From: Echinicola arenosa
Lineage (GTDB): Bacteria > Bacteroidota > Bacteroidia > Cytophagales > Cyclobacteriaceae
DNA length: 64,000 nucleotides
Assembly (NCBI RefSeq): GCF_014841125.1
Contig: NZ_JACYTQ010000003.1
Coordinates: 372,001-436,000, forward strand
Reading direction: 5' to 3'
The translations under genes and the position numbers were made by a program. The notes below the pieces were generated by a model that was given only the letters and a program-made list of their open reading frames with translations, made no database searches and had not been told where the DNA came from. Below, one piece after another: positions 55,870 to 64,000 of this stretch (its first letter is position 1; each line of letters starts with the position of its first letter).

Positions 55870-56559
55870 ATGAATGGTGAACTTAAAAAACTCAGTATTG
55901 TAGCTTATAGCGATCCTCAGTTTGACAATAAAGTAGCCGATGGGGAATTCAACACTTTGCTAAATCCTGAGAAATATACTTTTAAGTATAAGATCGAGTC
56001 CAATAACGACCAAGCTTCTGGAACCAGCGACCTTTCTCCAAAATTCAATAAAAAACTGCCAGAAGACCTTGAACTGGAATTTGTATTTGACCGATCTGGA
56101 GTCATTCAAGGCTTTGAAGCCACAGAGGATGGGATTATTGATGATATAGAAAAGTTCAAAAAAGTCATTCTGGATTATAACGGCGATGAACACAAACCCA
56201 ATTACCTGATCATCTCATGGGGATCTCTTCTCTTTAAGGGAAGTCTCATGGAAATGAGCATTGAGTTTAAGCTTTTCAAACCCAATGGAGCTCCCATAAG
56301 GGCCATTGCCAAGGCTAAATTCCAAGGGTTCGTCGAAGATGACCTTAGAGTGGCCATGGAGAACAACAAGTCCCCAGACCTTACGCATTTAAGGACCGTT
56401 ATGGATGGAGATACTTTACCACTGATGGCTCACCGGGTTTATGGCGATTCCAAATATTATTTGGAGGTGGCCAAAGTCAATAACCTCACCAGCTTTAGAA
56501 AACTTCATGTAGGAGATCAATTATTTTTTCCACCGATAGAGAAAACAACTACAAAATGA
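55870..56559 (+). CDS. eCIS baseplate hub protein with LysM domain (Afp7-like)
   Basis: The 229-residue product has an N-terminal domain of the eCIS tube/baseplate type (FNTLLNPEKYTFKYKIESN, ELEFVFDRSGV) and a C-terminal LysM-like segment of about 50 residues (LRTVMDGDTLPLMAHRVYGD, VAKVNNLTSFRKLHVGDQLF). This architecture is that of Afp7, equivalent to T4 gp53, which links spike and baseplate. Its stop overlaps the start of the spike gene (ATGA). Confidence 0.9.
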   Translation: MNGELKKLSIVAYSDPQFDNKVADGEFNTLLNPEKYTFKYKIESNNDQASGTSDLSPKFNKKLPEDLELEFVFDRSGVIQGFEATEDGIIDDIEKFKKVILDYNGDEHKPNYLIISWGSLLFKGSLMEMSIEFKLFKPNGAPIRAIAKAKFQGFVEDDLRVAMENNKSPDLTHLRTVMDGDTLPLMAHRVYGDSKYYLEVAKVNNLTSFRKLHVGDQLFFPPIEKTTTK

Positions 56560-58301
56560 ACAATAGTGATGTCATACAGACTTCAAAAAGTGCCGATTTG
56601 GTGACCCAAAAGGTATTAGTGGATGGCAATGAGCTTTCCAAAAAATATCAGGTAAAACAATTGGTGGTCAATAGGGAAATTAACAGGGTTCCTACTGCTA
56701 CGATCATATTAATCGATGGAGAGGCATCAAAAAGAGACTTTGAACTCAGCAATGAGTCACTTTTAATTCCTGGTGCTGAGGTAGAAATCACAGCCGGTTA
56801 CCACAATGACGAAGAAACGATTTTCAAAGGAATGGTCATCAAGCACAGCCTTAAGATTCGAGAAAACTCAACTCTTTTGATCATAGAATGTAAAGACAAA
56901 GCTGTCAAACTCACTATTGGGCGGAAAAGTAGGTATTTCTATGAAAGCAGTGACAGTGCTGTTTTTGAGGAAATCATTGGTGCTTACGATGTAGACCAAG
57001 AAGTAGAAAGTACTGATGTGACGCACAAAGAGTTGGTCCAGTACCATTGTTCAGATTGGGATTTTGTACTGTCCAGGGCGCAGGCCAATGGCAAACTCTG
57101 CATGGTGGAAGACGGGAAAATGATCATCAAAAAACCTGACCTAACCGCCTCGGAAGTGGAAACAGTGACCTTTGGTGCCACCATGTTGGATTTTGATGCA
57201 GAAATAGATGCCCGAAATCAGTTCAATAAGATTTCTAGCTATGCCTGGAATTATTCAGACCAAGAGGTATTGCAAGTAGAAGCCAATAATCCAAACGCAG
57301 AAGGCAATGGAAATCTAAGCCTTAGTGAGTTAGCAAATATTATAGGCTTGGAAAACCTAGAATTGCGACACGGAGGAGCTGTTAGCGATACTGAATTGCA
57401 GGTTTGGGCAGATGCCAAGCAATTGTTTCAGCAAATGTCCAAAGTAAGGGGCAGGGTTAAATTTCAGGGTATTCCTGCTGTGAAACCAGGGGTCATCATC
57501 AAACTGGAAGGAGTAGGCGACAGGTTTAATGGTAAAGTATATGTAACCGGAGTAAAACATCAAATCGCTGAAGGGAACTGGACTGTTGATGCCCAATTTG
57601 GACTTAATCCTACCTGGTTTTCAGAGACCTTTGATATAAATCCCATGCCAGCTTCAGGGCTTTTATCTGCTATTTCAGGACTTCAAATCGGTATTGTAAG
57701 TCAACTGGAAGAGGATCCTGACGGTGAAGACCGGATATTGGTTCAAATCCCGATCATCAATAACGAAGAACAAGGTATTTGGTGCAGAGTAGCTTCCCTA
57801 GATGCTGGAGAAAACCGGGGAGCCTATTTCAGGCCTGAAATAGAAGACGAGGTCATTGTAGGCTTTATTAATGATGACCCCAATGATGGTGTGGTGTTGG
57901 GTATGCTTCATAGCAGTGCAAAACCGGCTCCCATCACCGCCAGTGATGACAACCATGAAAAGGGCTTTGTCACCAGAAGCGAGATGAAATTGATTTTTGA
58001 TGATGACAAGAAGTCCATCAAAATAGAAACCCCGGCGGGAAAAACTATTGTCTTGGATGAAGATGAAGGAACCATTGTCATTAAAGATGAAAATGGTAAT
58101 AGCCTAACGGTGGATAGTTCAGGTATTGTGATGGAAAGCAATGGAGATATTAATATCAAGACATCCGGTGATGTCAACTTGGAAGGCACCAATGTCAATA
58201 TTAAAGCCAATGCCCAGTTCAAGGCGGAAGGCTCTGCAGGTGTGGAAATGTCTTCAAGTGCCATCGCTGTAGTCAAAGGATCTTTAGTTCAAATTAACTG
58301 A
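56556..58301 (+). CDS. eCIS central spike protein, VgrG-like (Afp8)
   Basis: The 581-residue product combines a gp27-like hub (residues of about 15-380: VLVDGNELSKKYQVKQLVV, VQYHCSDWDFVLSRAQANGK), an OB-fold gp5-like domain (LQIGIVSQLEEDPDGEDRIL, YFRPEIEDEVIVGFINDDPN) and a C-terminal beta-helix of repeats (GDINIKTSGDVNLEGTNVNI). It forms the trimeric needle under the tube. It is 6 bp upstream of the PAAR gene that would cap it. Confidence 0.96.
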   Translation: MNNSDVIQTSKSADLVTQKVLVDGNELSKKYQVKQLVVNREINRVPTATIILIDGEASKRDFELSNESLLIPGAEVEITAGYHNDEETIFKGMVIKHSLKIRENSTLLIIECKDKAVKLTIGRKSRYFYESSDSAVFEEIIGAYDVDQEVESTDVTHKELVQYHCSDWDFVLSRAQANGKLCMVEDGKMIIKKPDLTASEVETVTFGATMLDFDAEIDARNQFNKISSYAWNYSDQEVLQVEANNPNAEGNGNLSLSELANIIGLENLELRHGGAVSDTELQVWADAKQLFQQMSKVRGRVKFQGIPAVKPGVIIKLEGVGDRFNGKVYVTGVKHQIAEGNWTVDAQFGLNPTWFSETFDINPMPASGLLSAISGLQIGIVSQLEEDPDGEDRILVQIPIINNEEQGIWCRVASLDAGENRGAYFRPEIEDEVIVGFINDDPNDGVVLGMLHSSAKPAPITASDDNHEKGFVTRSEMKLIFDDDKKSIKIETPAGKTIVLDEDEGTIVIKDENGNSLTVDSSGIVMESNGDINIKTSGDVNLEGTNVNIKANAQFKAEGSAGVEMSSSAIAVVKGSLVQIN

Positions 58302-58307
58302 TTCAAT

Positions 58308-58601
58308 ATGTCATTCGCCGCAAGAATAACCGATATGCATACTTGCCCTATGGTCAACCCTGGAGGTGCCCCCCATGTTGGAGGACCAATTTTACCAGCA
58401 GGAGAGCCTACTGTACTCATAGGAGGTTTACCGGCTGCCAGAGTAGGGGATATGGCAGTTTGCGCAGGACCTCCAGACACCATTATTATGGGTTCTTCCT
58501 CAGTTTTTATTGGAGGTATGCCTGCAGCAAGAATGGGAGATACCACAGCGCATGGAGGCAGTATTATTTTAGGATGTACCACTGTAATGATAGGAGGATA
58601 A
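58308..58601 (+). CDS. PAAR-domain spike tip protein
   Basis: The 97-residue product is a complete PAAR domain: AARITDMHTCPMVNPGGAPH, GEPTVLIGGLPAARVGDMAV and SSSVFIGGMPAARMGDTTAH, with His/Cys candidates for the metal site. PAAR proteins cap the spike with a sharp metal-bound cone. No effector extension is fused to it. It lies between the spike and gp25 genes; as I remember it, Afp has the gp25 gene first. Confidence 0.97.
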   Translation: MSFAARITDMHTCPMVNPGGAPHVGGPILPAGEPTVLIGGLPAARVGDMAVCAGPPDTIIMGSSSVFIGGMPAARMGDTTAHGGSIILGCTTVMIGG

Positions 58602-58602
58602 T

Positions 58603-59013
58603 ATGGCTTTTGATCAATCATTTTTAGGAACAGGATGGAGTTTTCCTCCTGAGTTTAACAGGCCCAAAAGAGGGGTTGTCATGACCTCAAACGAAATAGA
58701 TATTCAAAAAAGCCTTGAGATCTTACTGAGCACCAAACTGGGGGAGAGGATCATGCTGCCCTCATACGGTTGCAACTTGGATGAACTTTTATTCAAGCCT
58801 CTAGATCTAACCCTTAGAACCTATATCTCAGAATTGATCCGCAAGGCAATTCTCTACCATGAACCTAGAATAGATGTTTTGAAAATTGATCTAAGCGAGA
58901 GTGATGAATTTGAAGGGAAAGTTTTAATCCACATTAATTATATCATTAGAAGTACCAATTCCAGAAAAAACATGGTATTTCCTTTTTATAAAGAAGAAGG
59001 GACAAATCTTTAA
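58603..59013 (+). CDS. eCIS baseplate wedge protein gp25-like (Afp9)
   Basis: The 136-residue product has the gp25/GPW pattern: FLGTGWSFPPEF, EIDIQKSLEILLSTKLGERIM, LPSYGCNLDELLFKPLD and EPRIDVLKIDLSESD. gp25 nucleates sheath assembly on the baseplate. It starts 1 bp after the PAAR stop, so translation is coupled. Confidence 0.96.
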   Translation: MAFDQSFLGTGWSFPPEFNRPKRGVVMTSNEIDIQKSLEILLSTKLGERIMLPSYGCNLDELLFKPLDLTLRTYISELIRKAILYHEPRIDVLKIDLSESDEFEGKVLIHINYIIRSTNSRKNMVFPFYKEEGTNL

Positions 59014-59026
59014 AACATAAGCCAGA

Positions 59027-62000
59027 ATGAGCGAAAACTGTAACCATATAGATGATGTGATTTTTCAGAGAAATGGTACCGATCAGAAAAACCGTTTCAC
59101 TAAAATACTCGATCCTGATTCCATTGAACTTCACGATTTTGATGTGGAAGACTGGATACTTTTTGCTTATAATTTTGCTCAAAATATCAATTATTTCAAA
59201 GTCGACAATGACCAAATCCCATCAGGTAATTGGCAGGACTTTTTCAATCATTTTGGCATTGCTTCATCTACTATCCCCAAAAGGATTGATCCAAGTTACA
59301 AATCACTAAAAGAAAGTATTTCCACCACTTTATCTGACTTAGAGTCAGAAAGTGCGGTTACTCCTCATATGACCCTCTTTATTTGCTTTTTGAGGTTATT
59401 GGAGCTTTCTAAAGACCGCCTTAATGGATTGACAAAAAAGCACCTTGATTTTTACTACCAAGAAGTGCTCCAAATAAGCAAACTGGAACCTGTTGCGGAT
59501 CAAGTTCATGTCATTTTTGAAATTGCAAAGAAAAGTGTAGATGAAAAAATAGAAGTCAATACGAGTTTGGATGGTGGTAAAGATGGCTTTGGACAAAAAA
59601 GAATCTATAAGACGAAACAAGAACTGATTGCCAACAAGGCCCAGGTCAGCCAATTAAAAAGCCTGTATATCGACCATGATCTACAAGAGATCAAAAAGTG
59701 CCCTGTAAGCAATTCCTTTGATGGAAAAGGGAAAGCGCTGGTCAAAGAAAGTCCTTACTGGTGGCCATTTGGCTATAGTTCGGAAGAGGAAAGCTATGAC
59801 CCTTTAGATTCAGCCGACTTGGGCTTTGCCATTGCATCCCCTATGTTGGCTTTACAGGAGGGGGATAGGAATGTGTCTATCAGCATTAGTTTCAAAAGTA
59901 ATTTCAATTTCTCTTCCTCTGAATTGAACGATGACGACTTGATCAAACTTATTCAGGTCTATTGCAGTGGTGAAAAGGAATGGTTGGGGCCTTTTAACCT
60001 GTCCAAAGACTTGGCCTTTTTCAACGGAACAGATGATGACACCATTTCCTCATCCATATCAGGAAACCAACTCAATTGTGTTTTCAGCTTACCTTCTGAT
60101 CAGGAAGCTATCAGTCAGTATAATCAAGATATATTGGGTGAAAATATCAACTCCAACTACCCCGTGGTTCGGTTTCTCATCAAAACAGAAGAGGAGCCCT
60201 ATAAGCAAAAGATACATTTTCTATTTAGGCAACTTGTCAAAAAGGCCATCAGCAATATCAATGTAAAAGTAGATGTCAGAGGAGTCAAATCTTTGATTAT
60301 CGATAGTGATACAGGTCAGCTAAATCCTCAAAAGCCATTTTATCCCTTTACCACCCAACCGGTCAAAGGCTCTTCATTCAAGATCAGCTCTCCGGAGATG
60401 TTTTCGAAAAAATGGAAACACGCTACTATAAATATCAAGTGGATCAATACTCCAGATGACTTTGGGCTACACTATGGAGCCTACAAAACTGAATACATTT
60501 CTTCTATCAGCAAGCAGTTGTTTATAGACCATATGTTTTTGGCAGCTACTTCCAAGGTATTTAAATCAGCCAACCAGCCAGAAAGCCCAAAGAAGGACAT
60601 TAGAACAGAGGCTATCAATGATGACCTAGAAACCAATTTTCAAATTGATACGAGCAACAGGATTGTACCGAATAATGATCACTTCAAAGGCACATTAAGC
60701 ATTCATCCTGAAACAAATACAGCTGGAACAAAAAATAACGTGATACTTTTTCAAAAGACCAATGGAGATTTTGAGATGAACACCGTTGCGGAAGGGACTG
60801 GATATGAGTTGGGTAAATCTGGGCCTATAGAAATAAGTTTGAACCAATCATTTTATCACTCCTTGTTTCCCAGACTCTATACGCTGGCCATGATGGACAC
60901 CAATAAGGAAACACCTATTCCCAATGAACCTTATACGCCATTTGCTGAATCCATCACGCTGGGATATACAGCTGAAGAAAGCACTGATTTCAATGTCTTG
61001 GATCATATGGCCTTTGAGAAAAATAGAATCAAACTGTTCCATGAAGCAGCTTTTGGACAAGCAGAAGAGCATGGATACCTAAAAGTTCAAGCAAAAGAAA
61101 AAGCAATTTTAAATACCAATGCCACCAATGACTGTTGGTTGGTACCAGATTACTGCCAAGGTGGAGAATTATATATTGGGCTTTCCGATGCACTGCCCAC
61201 TCAGCAGGTGGCCTTATTGATCCAAGTTCTGGAGGGAAGTGAAAACCCAGAGGCAGACTCATTTGTCGGAAGGCAAAAGGTAGAATGGTCTATTTTATGT
61301 AACAATCAATGGAAAAATATAGAAAACAGTATCCTCTTAAATAATATAGACAACTTCCTTAAATCTGGAATCTTTAAGTTCAGCATTCCAGCACAAGCCA
61401 ATCAGGATAATACTGTTTTACCGAAAGGACATATTTGGATCAGGGCGAAAATCCACAAGACTTTTGACGCTGTTTGTAAGTTGATAGACATAAAAGCCCA
61501 AGCTGTTTTAGCGGAATTTGAAAACAATGGCAACGAACTTTCTCACTTGGAAAAAGGATTGCCCGCTGGAAGTATTTCAAAATTGATTACCCGAGTTCCA
61601 CAAATTAAAGGTATCAACCAACCCTTTAATTCATTTGGTGGGCAGCCAGAGGAATCAGATGATGTCTATTACCGAAGGGTCAGTGAGCGCTTGAGGCATA
61701 AAAACAGGGCTATTACCCTATGGGATTATGAACACTTGGTCTTGCAGAAATATCCTGAAATCTATAAAGTAAAATGCCTGAATCATACCTCAGACACTTC
61801 CTTTTTAGCACCGGGACATGTATTACTAGTAGTGGTTCCTGATATCATCAATAAAAACGTTTTTGACATTTATGAGCCTAGAGTGAGCAAAGCTGTCCTC
61901 AACAACATTCAAGCTTATTTGAACCAGCTCAACTCCAAACTAGTCAATGCCAAGGTGATCAATCCTCAATATGAAAAAGTGGTGGTTAAACTTGGAGTGA

Positions 62001-62386
62001 AGTTTTATCAACAATATGACGAGAACTTTTATAAAGGCCAATTAAATGAAGATTTGACAAAATTCTTGTCTCCGTGGGCATTTGATAATACACAAGACAT
62101 CACTTTTGGGACAGAACTCCATAATAGCATCTTAATTGATTATGTAGAAAAGCTATACTATGTGGACTATTTGGAAGAGCTAGAATTGGCCAAGCTTCCT
62201 AATGAGATAGAAATTCCCGAAGACCCAACTTCCATCTCTTACTTGAACCAATTGGACTTTGGTCCTATCCTAAAGCCTGAAAGTCCCAAACATATTCTGG
62301 TCTCGGCCAAAAAACATTCCATTTTCACCAATATCAAAAACTGCTCAGAAACCAGTATTGAAGAATCAGAAACATGTCAGTACTAA
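59027..62386 (+). CDS. eCIS baseplate wedge protein, gp6/J-like (Afp11)
   Basis: The 1119-residue product is the large baseplate component. The C-terminal third is typical: GLPAGSISKLITRVPQIKGI, FGGQPEESDDVYYRRVSERL, AITLWDYEHLVLQKYPEIYK and VLLVVVPDIINKNVFD. The long N-terminal part is less familiar and probably forms the outer wedge arms. It should dimerise around the hub with the following Afp12-like protein. It begins 13 bp after gp25 and overlaps the next gene by 13 bp. Confidence 0.93.
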   Translation: MSENCNHIDDVIFQRNGTDQKNRFTKILDPDSIELHDFDVEDWILFAYNFAQNINYFKVDNDQIPSGNWQDFFNHFGIASSTIPKRIDPSYKSLKESISTTLSDLESESAVTPHMTLFICFLRLLELSKDRLNGLTKKHLDFYYQEVLQISKLEPVADQVHVIFEIAKKSVDEKIEVNTSLDGGKDGFGQKRIYKTKQELIANKAQVSQLKSLYIDHDLQEIKKCPVSNSFDGKGKALVKESPYWWPFGYSSEEESYDPLDSADLGFAIASPMLALQEGDRNVSISISFKSNFNFSSSELNDDDLIKLIQVYCSGEKEWLGPFNLSKDLAFFNGTDDDTISSSISGNQLNCVFSLPSDQEAISQYNQDILGENINSNYPVVRFLIKTEEEPYKQKIHFLFRQLVKKAISNINVKVDVRGVKSLIIDSDTGQLNPQKPFYPFTTQPVKGSSFKISSPEMFSKKWKHATINIKWINTPDDFGLHYGAYKTEYISSISKQLFIDHMFLAATSKVFKSANQPESPKKDIRTEAINDDLETNFQIDTSNRIVPNNDHFKGTLSIHPETNTAGTKNNVILFQKTNGDFEMNTVAEGTGYELGKSGPIEISLNQSFYHSLFPRLYTLAMMDTNKETPIPNEPYTPFAESITLGYTAEESTDFNVLDHMAFEKNRIKLFHEAAFGQAEEHGYLKVQAKEKAILNTNATNDCWLVPDYCQGGELYIGLSDALPTQQVALLIQVLEGSENPEADSFVGRQKVEWSILCNNQWKNIENSILLNNIDNFLKSGIFKFSIPAQANQDNTVLPKGHIWIRAKIHKTFDAVCKLIDIKAQAVLAEFENNGNELSHLEKGLPAGSISKLITRVPQIKGINQPFNSFGGQPEESDDVYYRRVSERLRHKNRAITLWDYEHLVLQKYPEIYKVKCLNHTSDTSFLAPGHVLLVVVPDIINKNVFDIYEPRVSKAVLNNIQAYLNQLNSKLVNAKVINPQYEKVVVKLGVKFYQQYDENFYKGQLNEDLTKFLSPWAFDNTQDITFGTELHNSILIDYVEKLYYVDYLEELELAKLPNEIEIPEDPTSISYLNQLDFGPILKPESPKHILVSAKKHSIFTNIKNCSETSIEESETCQY

Positions 62387-64000
62387 AAGAACATATCAGC
62401 ATTCCCAAAAAGGTCTCTTCTAAAGACGACTTGGACTTTCATTATCTTAGGGAGTTGGGAATAGCCTATATCGAGCAACTTGGAGGTCAATTATGGACGG
62501 ATTATAATTCCCATGATCCAGGCATCACCATACTCGAAATGCTTTCCTATGCCATTACTGATTTAGGGATGAGGCTAGACTTACCCATTACGGATATCTT
62601 GGCATCCAATGATCCTTCGAAAGATATCAACAGTCAATTTTTCAAGGCATCTGAAGTACTGCCCACCAGCCCCATTACCGAAATTGATTACAGGAAACTC
62701 TTTATTGATATTAAAGGTGTAAAAAACTGTTGGTTGGCCAAGCATGAAAAAACGGTATATGCCAACTGTAAGGACGCAAAGCTTTCTTATGATCCAAACG
62801 CCTTCAACACGATTCCTCAAGGTCAGAAAAAGTCTTTTGAGCTCAATGGACTGTATGATTTATATGTGGACTATGAAGATCTGGAACCTGAAGAAATCGA
62901 GGAAATTGAAGGACAGATCAGAAGCAAGTACCATCAAAACAGGAATCTTTGTGAGGATTTGATCGACATTCACCCTGTGGATAAGTATCCCGTGAAGGTA
63001 TGTGCAGATATAGAAGTAGAAGCTGGTGCTGATGAAGAGATGGTTCATGCCTTAGTGCTCAACGCTTTGGACAAATATTTCTCTCCTTCCGTTAACTTTT
63101 ATTCAATCAAGCAAATGATGGACAAGGGCTATGGGAGTTTGGAGATTTTTGATGGTCCTACCTTAGAACACGGATTTATAGACAACAAGGAACTGTCCGA
63201 GGCGAATCTAAGGAGTGAAATTAGGCTTTCTGATATTATGCAGTTGATAATGGATGTGCCTGGAGTAAAGCTGATCAAGGAAATCACAATGGGCAACTGT
63301 GGAGAAGTGGATGAAGGTAATGAGTGGGTGATGTGTCTAAAACCCTTCGAGAAGCCATTGCTTTGTAGTAAAAGTGTCTTCAATTACAAAAAGGGTCTTC
63401 TTCCCTTGAGTATCAACAAAGCTCAAGTAAGCAAATACCTAGAAGAACTTGAAGCCCAGGAAGAAGCTTCCATCATAGCGGCCAGTCAAGACAAGGATAT
63501 AGAAATCCCAAAAGGTACTTACCTAAAGACAGACTACTATACCACCATCCAAAATGACTTTCCCCAAACTTATGGCATCGGTAAATATGGCCTGCCAGAC
63601 AGGGCAACTGTAGCCAGAAAATCACAAGCAAAACAACTGAAAGCGTACCTTTTGTTTTTTGACCAAATACTGGGAAGTTATTTCAAACACTTGGGACAGG
63701 TGAGCCAATTGCTTTCCGTCAACAGAAACCTCACCAAGACATTTTTTGCCCAAGCCATCGATGATATCAAAGACCTTGATGAGATTGTGAATAATTATCC
63801 CATGAATGATGATGAATTATTGACCAATGAGCTTTTTGAGGAATTGGACAATAATTTTCAACGGAGGAATGAAATTTTAGACCACCTTTTGTCAAGATTT
63901 GCGGAAAGGTTTTCAGAATATACTTTCATCATGAAATTGCTGTATGGCACCGCTACAGATGAAATGGTACTCAGAAGCAAGGAGGATTTTTTAAAAGAAT
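62374..64000 (+). CDS. eCIS second baseplate protein, Afp12-like, 3' end outside the window
   Basis: A frame starting ATG at 62374 stays open to the end of the window (542 complete codons), so the gene continues beyond 64000. The N-terminal motif LWTDYNSHDPGITILEMLSY is the hallmark of gp6/J-type eCIS baseplate proteins, followed by AITDLGMRLDLPI. Later segments, such as AKQLKAYLLFFDQILGSYFK and FAERFSEYTFIM, also fit Afp12-type wedges. It overlaps the preceding gene by 13 bp. Confidence 0.92.
   Translation, partial: MSVLKEHISIPKKVSSKDDLDFHYLRELGIAYIEQLGGQLWTDYNSHDPGITILEMLSYAITDLGMRLDLPITDILASNDPSKDINSQFFKASEVLPTSPITEIDYRKLFIDIKGVKNCWLAKHEKTVYANCKDAKLSYDPNAFNTIPQGQKKSFELNGLYDLYVDYEDLEPEEIEEIEGQIRSKYHQNRNLCEDLIDIHPVDKYPVKVCADIEVEAGADEEMVHALVLNALDKYFSPSVNFYSIKQMMDKGYGSLEIFDGPTLEHGFIDNKELSEANLRSEIRLSDIMQLIMDVPGVKLIKEITMGNCGEVDEGNEWVMCLKPFEKPLLCSKSVFNYKKGLLPLSINKAQVSKYLEELEAQEEASIIAASQDKDIEIPKGTYLKTDYYTTIQNDFPQTYGIGKYGLPDRATVARKSQAKQLKAYLLFFDQILGSYFKHLGQVSQLLSVNRNLTKTFFAQAIDDIKDLDEIVNNYPMNDDELLTNELFEELDNNFQRRNEILDHLLSRFAERFSEYTFIMKLLYGTATDEMVLRSKEDFLKE

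Noticed and set aside
51304-64000. Interpretation of the contractile genes as a prophage or type VI secretion system
   Set aside because: No capsid, portal, terminase, integrase or att-like repeat is seen, and no TssB/TssC pair or membrane-complex gene. The Pvc16-like, DUF5908-like and LysM-hub genes point to an eCIS.

Overview
The window is a contiguous stretch of a Bacteroidota chromosome, most likely order Cytophagales, family Cyclobacteriaceae or a close relative (inference). Supporting signs are a type IX secretion C-terminal sorting domain on a subtilase, TAnnTTTG-type promoter boxes, families typical of the phylum (DUF2911, a YaiO-like barrel, a Bacteroidota-style GyrA), and densely packed low-to-middle GC genes. 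I saw no tRNA, rRNA, insertion sequence or CRISPR array.

Left part (1-11.6 kb): the end of a formylglycine-generating-enzyme-like protein, a Tat-exported Gfo/Idh/MocA oxidoreductase, a TrpF-like protein lacking its catalytic residues, a lipoprotein overlapping a secreted S8 protease, rpe, two secreted/outer-membrane unknowns, gyrA and a TPR protein. At 11.8-18.3 kb a TPP riboswitch leads a tightly overlapping thiamine operon: thiS, thiC, a TenI-like gene, thiE, thiG, thiH and a thiF-rhodanese fusion. ThiF/ThiS/ThiG/ThiH make the thiazole moiety, ThiC makes the pyrimidine and ThiE joins them; no thiD is present here.

Middle part (18.4-36.7 kb): an aldo/keto reductase, a FadL-like outer-membrane protein, a possible Vms1-like release-factor protein, a HEAT protein, hrpB, a DUF2911 protein, mnmA, an RlmL-like rRNA methyltransferase, an NlpC/P60 lipoprotein, and a three-gene operon of exported amidohydrolase-like proteins of which only one keeps the metal ligands. 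Two related intergenic elements of about 130-145 bp (21861-22006 and 28059-28190) have complementary ends and look like copies of one structured repeat.

Right-middle part (36.9-50.7 kb): a compact operon with a receiver-only response regulator, a membrane HEAT protein, a family-2 glycosyltransferase, a TPR/YaiO-like barrel and an unknown membrane-anchored protein. It is convergent with an LTA-synthase-like sulfatase-fold protein and looks like an exopolysaccharide synthesis and export locus (inference). It is followed by a small methyltransferase, a radical SAM protein, a DUF3253 protein, msrA, a large uncharacterised protein and a DEAD-box helicase.

Right end (51.3-64.0 kb, running off the window): an extracellular contractile injection system (eCIS) of the Afp/PVC/AlgoCIS type. 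In order: a Pvc16-like DUF4255 protein, an unknown 284-aa protein, one enlarged sheath protein, two tube proteins, a 53-residue DUF5908-like protein in the Afp6 position, an Afp7-like LysM protein, a VgrG-like spike, PAAR, gp25, an Afp11-like J baseplate protein and a partial Afp12-like baseplate protein. Tape measure, ATPase, fibre and effector genes would be expected beyond position 64000.
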